Positions 4,790 through 5,397 of a DNA stretch of 5,397 nucleotides are shown here, one piece after another; position 1 is the first letter of the stretch, and every line of letters begins with the position of its first letter. Source of the stretch: Pseudomonadota bacterium (GTDB taxonomy: Bacteria > Pseudomonadota > Gammaproteobacteria > Xanthomonadales > Rhodanobacteraceae); assembly GCA_023430685.1 (NCBI GenBank), contig JAEYZH010000025.1, positions 1 through 5,397 on the forward strand, written 5' to 3'. The position numbers and the translations under genes were made by a program. The notes under the pieces were generated by a model that ran no database searches, was not told the DNA's origin, and saw nothing but the letters and a program-made list of their open reading frames with translations.

Positions 4790-5397
4790 ATGCAAGGCGT
4801 GTTCGTCAGCGGCACCGACACCGGCATCGGCAAGACCTGCGCGAGCACCGCGCTGCTGCATGCACTGCGCGCGCGCGGCCTGCGCGCAAGCGGCATGAAG
4901 CCGGTCGCGAGCGGCTGCCGCGCGACGCCGCAGGGCCTGCGCAACGACGACGCCGAGGCGCTGCTGGCGGCGAGCGACCCGGTCCCGGACTACGCCGACT
5001 GCAATCCGTACGCGCTGGCCGAACCGATCGCGCCGCACATCGCGGCGCGCCTCGCCGGCGTCGAGATCGACATCGACACCGCGCGCGCGGCCTGCGCGCG
5101 CATCGCCGCGAATGCGGATCGCGTCGTGGTCGAGGGTGTCGGCGGCTGGGCCGTGCCGTTCTCGGCGCAGTCGATGCAGGTCGACCTCGTGCGGGCACTC
5201 GGCCTGCCGGTCGTGCTGGTGGTCGGGCTGCGGCTCGGATGCCTCAACCATGCGCTGCTGAGCCACGCCGCGATCGCCGCCGACGGTTGCGTGCTGGCCG
5301 GATGGATCGCGAACCGCCTCGATCCGGCGATGCCGTTCGCAGAGAGCAACCTGCATGCGCTGCAGGCGCGCATCGATGCGCCGCTGCTCGGCGTGAT
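4790..5397 (+). CDS. bioD: Dethiobiotin synthetase (partial, runs off the window)
   Basis: The first 202 codons are present; the 3' end is outside the window. BioD is the ATP-dependent enzyme that closes the ureido ring of 7,8-diaminopelargonic acid with CO2 to make dethiobiotin, the step before biotin synthase. Residues that I recall as functional in E. coli BioD fall at the same numbers: Walker A GTDTGIGKT at 8-16, K37 and S41 in MKPVASG, D54 in RNDDAEAL, E115 in VEGVGGW and N175 in WIANRL. NPYALAEPIAPH (72-83) and VVGLRLGCLNHALL (144-157) are also typical. The usual length is about 220-230 residues, so some 20-30 are missing. The ATG directly follows the TGA of the TMEM175-like gene (TGAATG), with no clear ribosome-binding site, suggesting translational coupling. 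No other bio gene is visible here. Confidence 0.98.
   Translation, partial: MQGVFVSGTDTGIGKTCASTALLHALRARGLRASGMKPVASGCRATPQGLRNDDAEALLAASDPVPDYADCNPYALAEPIAPHIAARLAGVEIDIDTARAACARIAANADRVVVEGVGGWAVPFSAQSMQVDLVRALGLPVVLVVGLRLGCLNHALLSHAAIAADGCVLAGWIANRLDPAMPFAESNLHALQARIDAPLLGV

Noticed and set aside
2951..5356. An 801-codon open frame on the minus strand.
   Set aside because: Only its last 144 codons (2951-3385) are a real gene, with their own ribosome-binding site. The rest is out of frame with the reductase and antisense to the TMEM175-like gene and bioD, and its translation is His/Arg/Ala-rich without family motifs. Long antisense open frames are expected at this GC content.

Overview
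The window is very GC-rich DNA with tightly packed genes on both strands, and every gene uses the same strongly G/C-ending codons. The gene set and a secreted protein ending in an 'IFADGF' tail suggest a gammaproteobacterium near the Xanthomonadales (Lysobacterales: Lysobacter, Dokdonella and relatives). This is inference; there is no rRNA or other marker gene to settle it. I see no tRNA, insertion sequence, CRISPR array or phage gene.

Layout. Positions 1-149 are probably the last 48 codons of an unidentified plus-strand gene. Two short inverted repeats follow, then a large secreted-protein gene (221-2265) that is broken in this sequence by a -1 frameshift near 1396. Its first part encodes a signal peptide and a right-handed beta-helix ending in a choice-of-anchor Q-type region. 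The closing ADIGAFE motif of that region lies in the next frame, which runs on into three repeats of about 80 residues that resemble DUF7452. The restored protein would be 681 residues. Next is a LOG-family nucleotide phosphoribohydrolase (2360-2947, plus), whose stop lies 3 nt from that of a convergent TfoX C-terminal-domain protein (2951-3385, minus). Upstream of the latter, on the same strand, is a free methionine-(R)-sulfoxide reductase (3495-3986, minus). Across a 59-nt divergent spacer, a six-helix TMEM175/DUF1211 membrane protein (4046-4789, plus) abuts bioD (4790 to the window end, plus).

How the genes work together. Most are single-function housekeeping or accessory genes with no shared pathway. 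Two pairs may be cotranscribed: the reductase with the TfoX-domain gene (109 nt apart), and the TMEM175-like gene with bioD (0 nt apart). The surface protein seems to be its own unit.

The least ordinary content is the beta-helix/triple-repeat protein: its architecture, the frameshift that would make a gene caller split it in two, and its short C-terminal tail. I see no defence system, biosynthetic cluster or other clearly new multi-gene system, and the rest reads as a normal chromosomal region.
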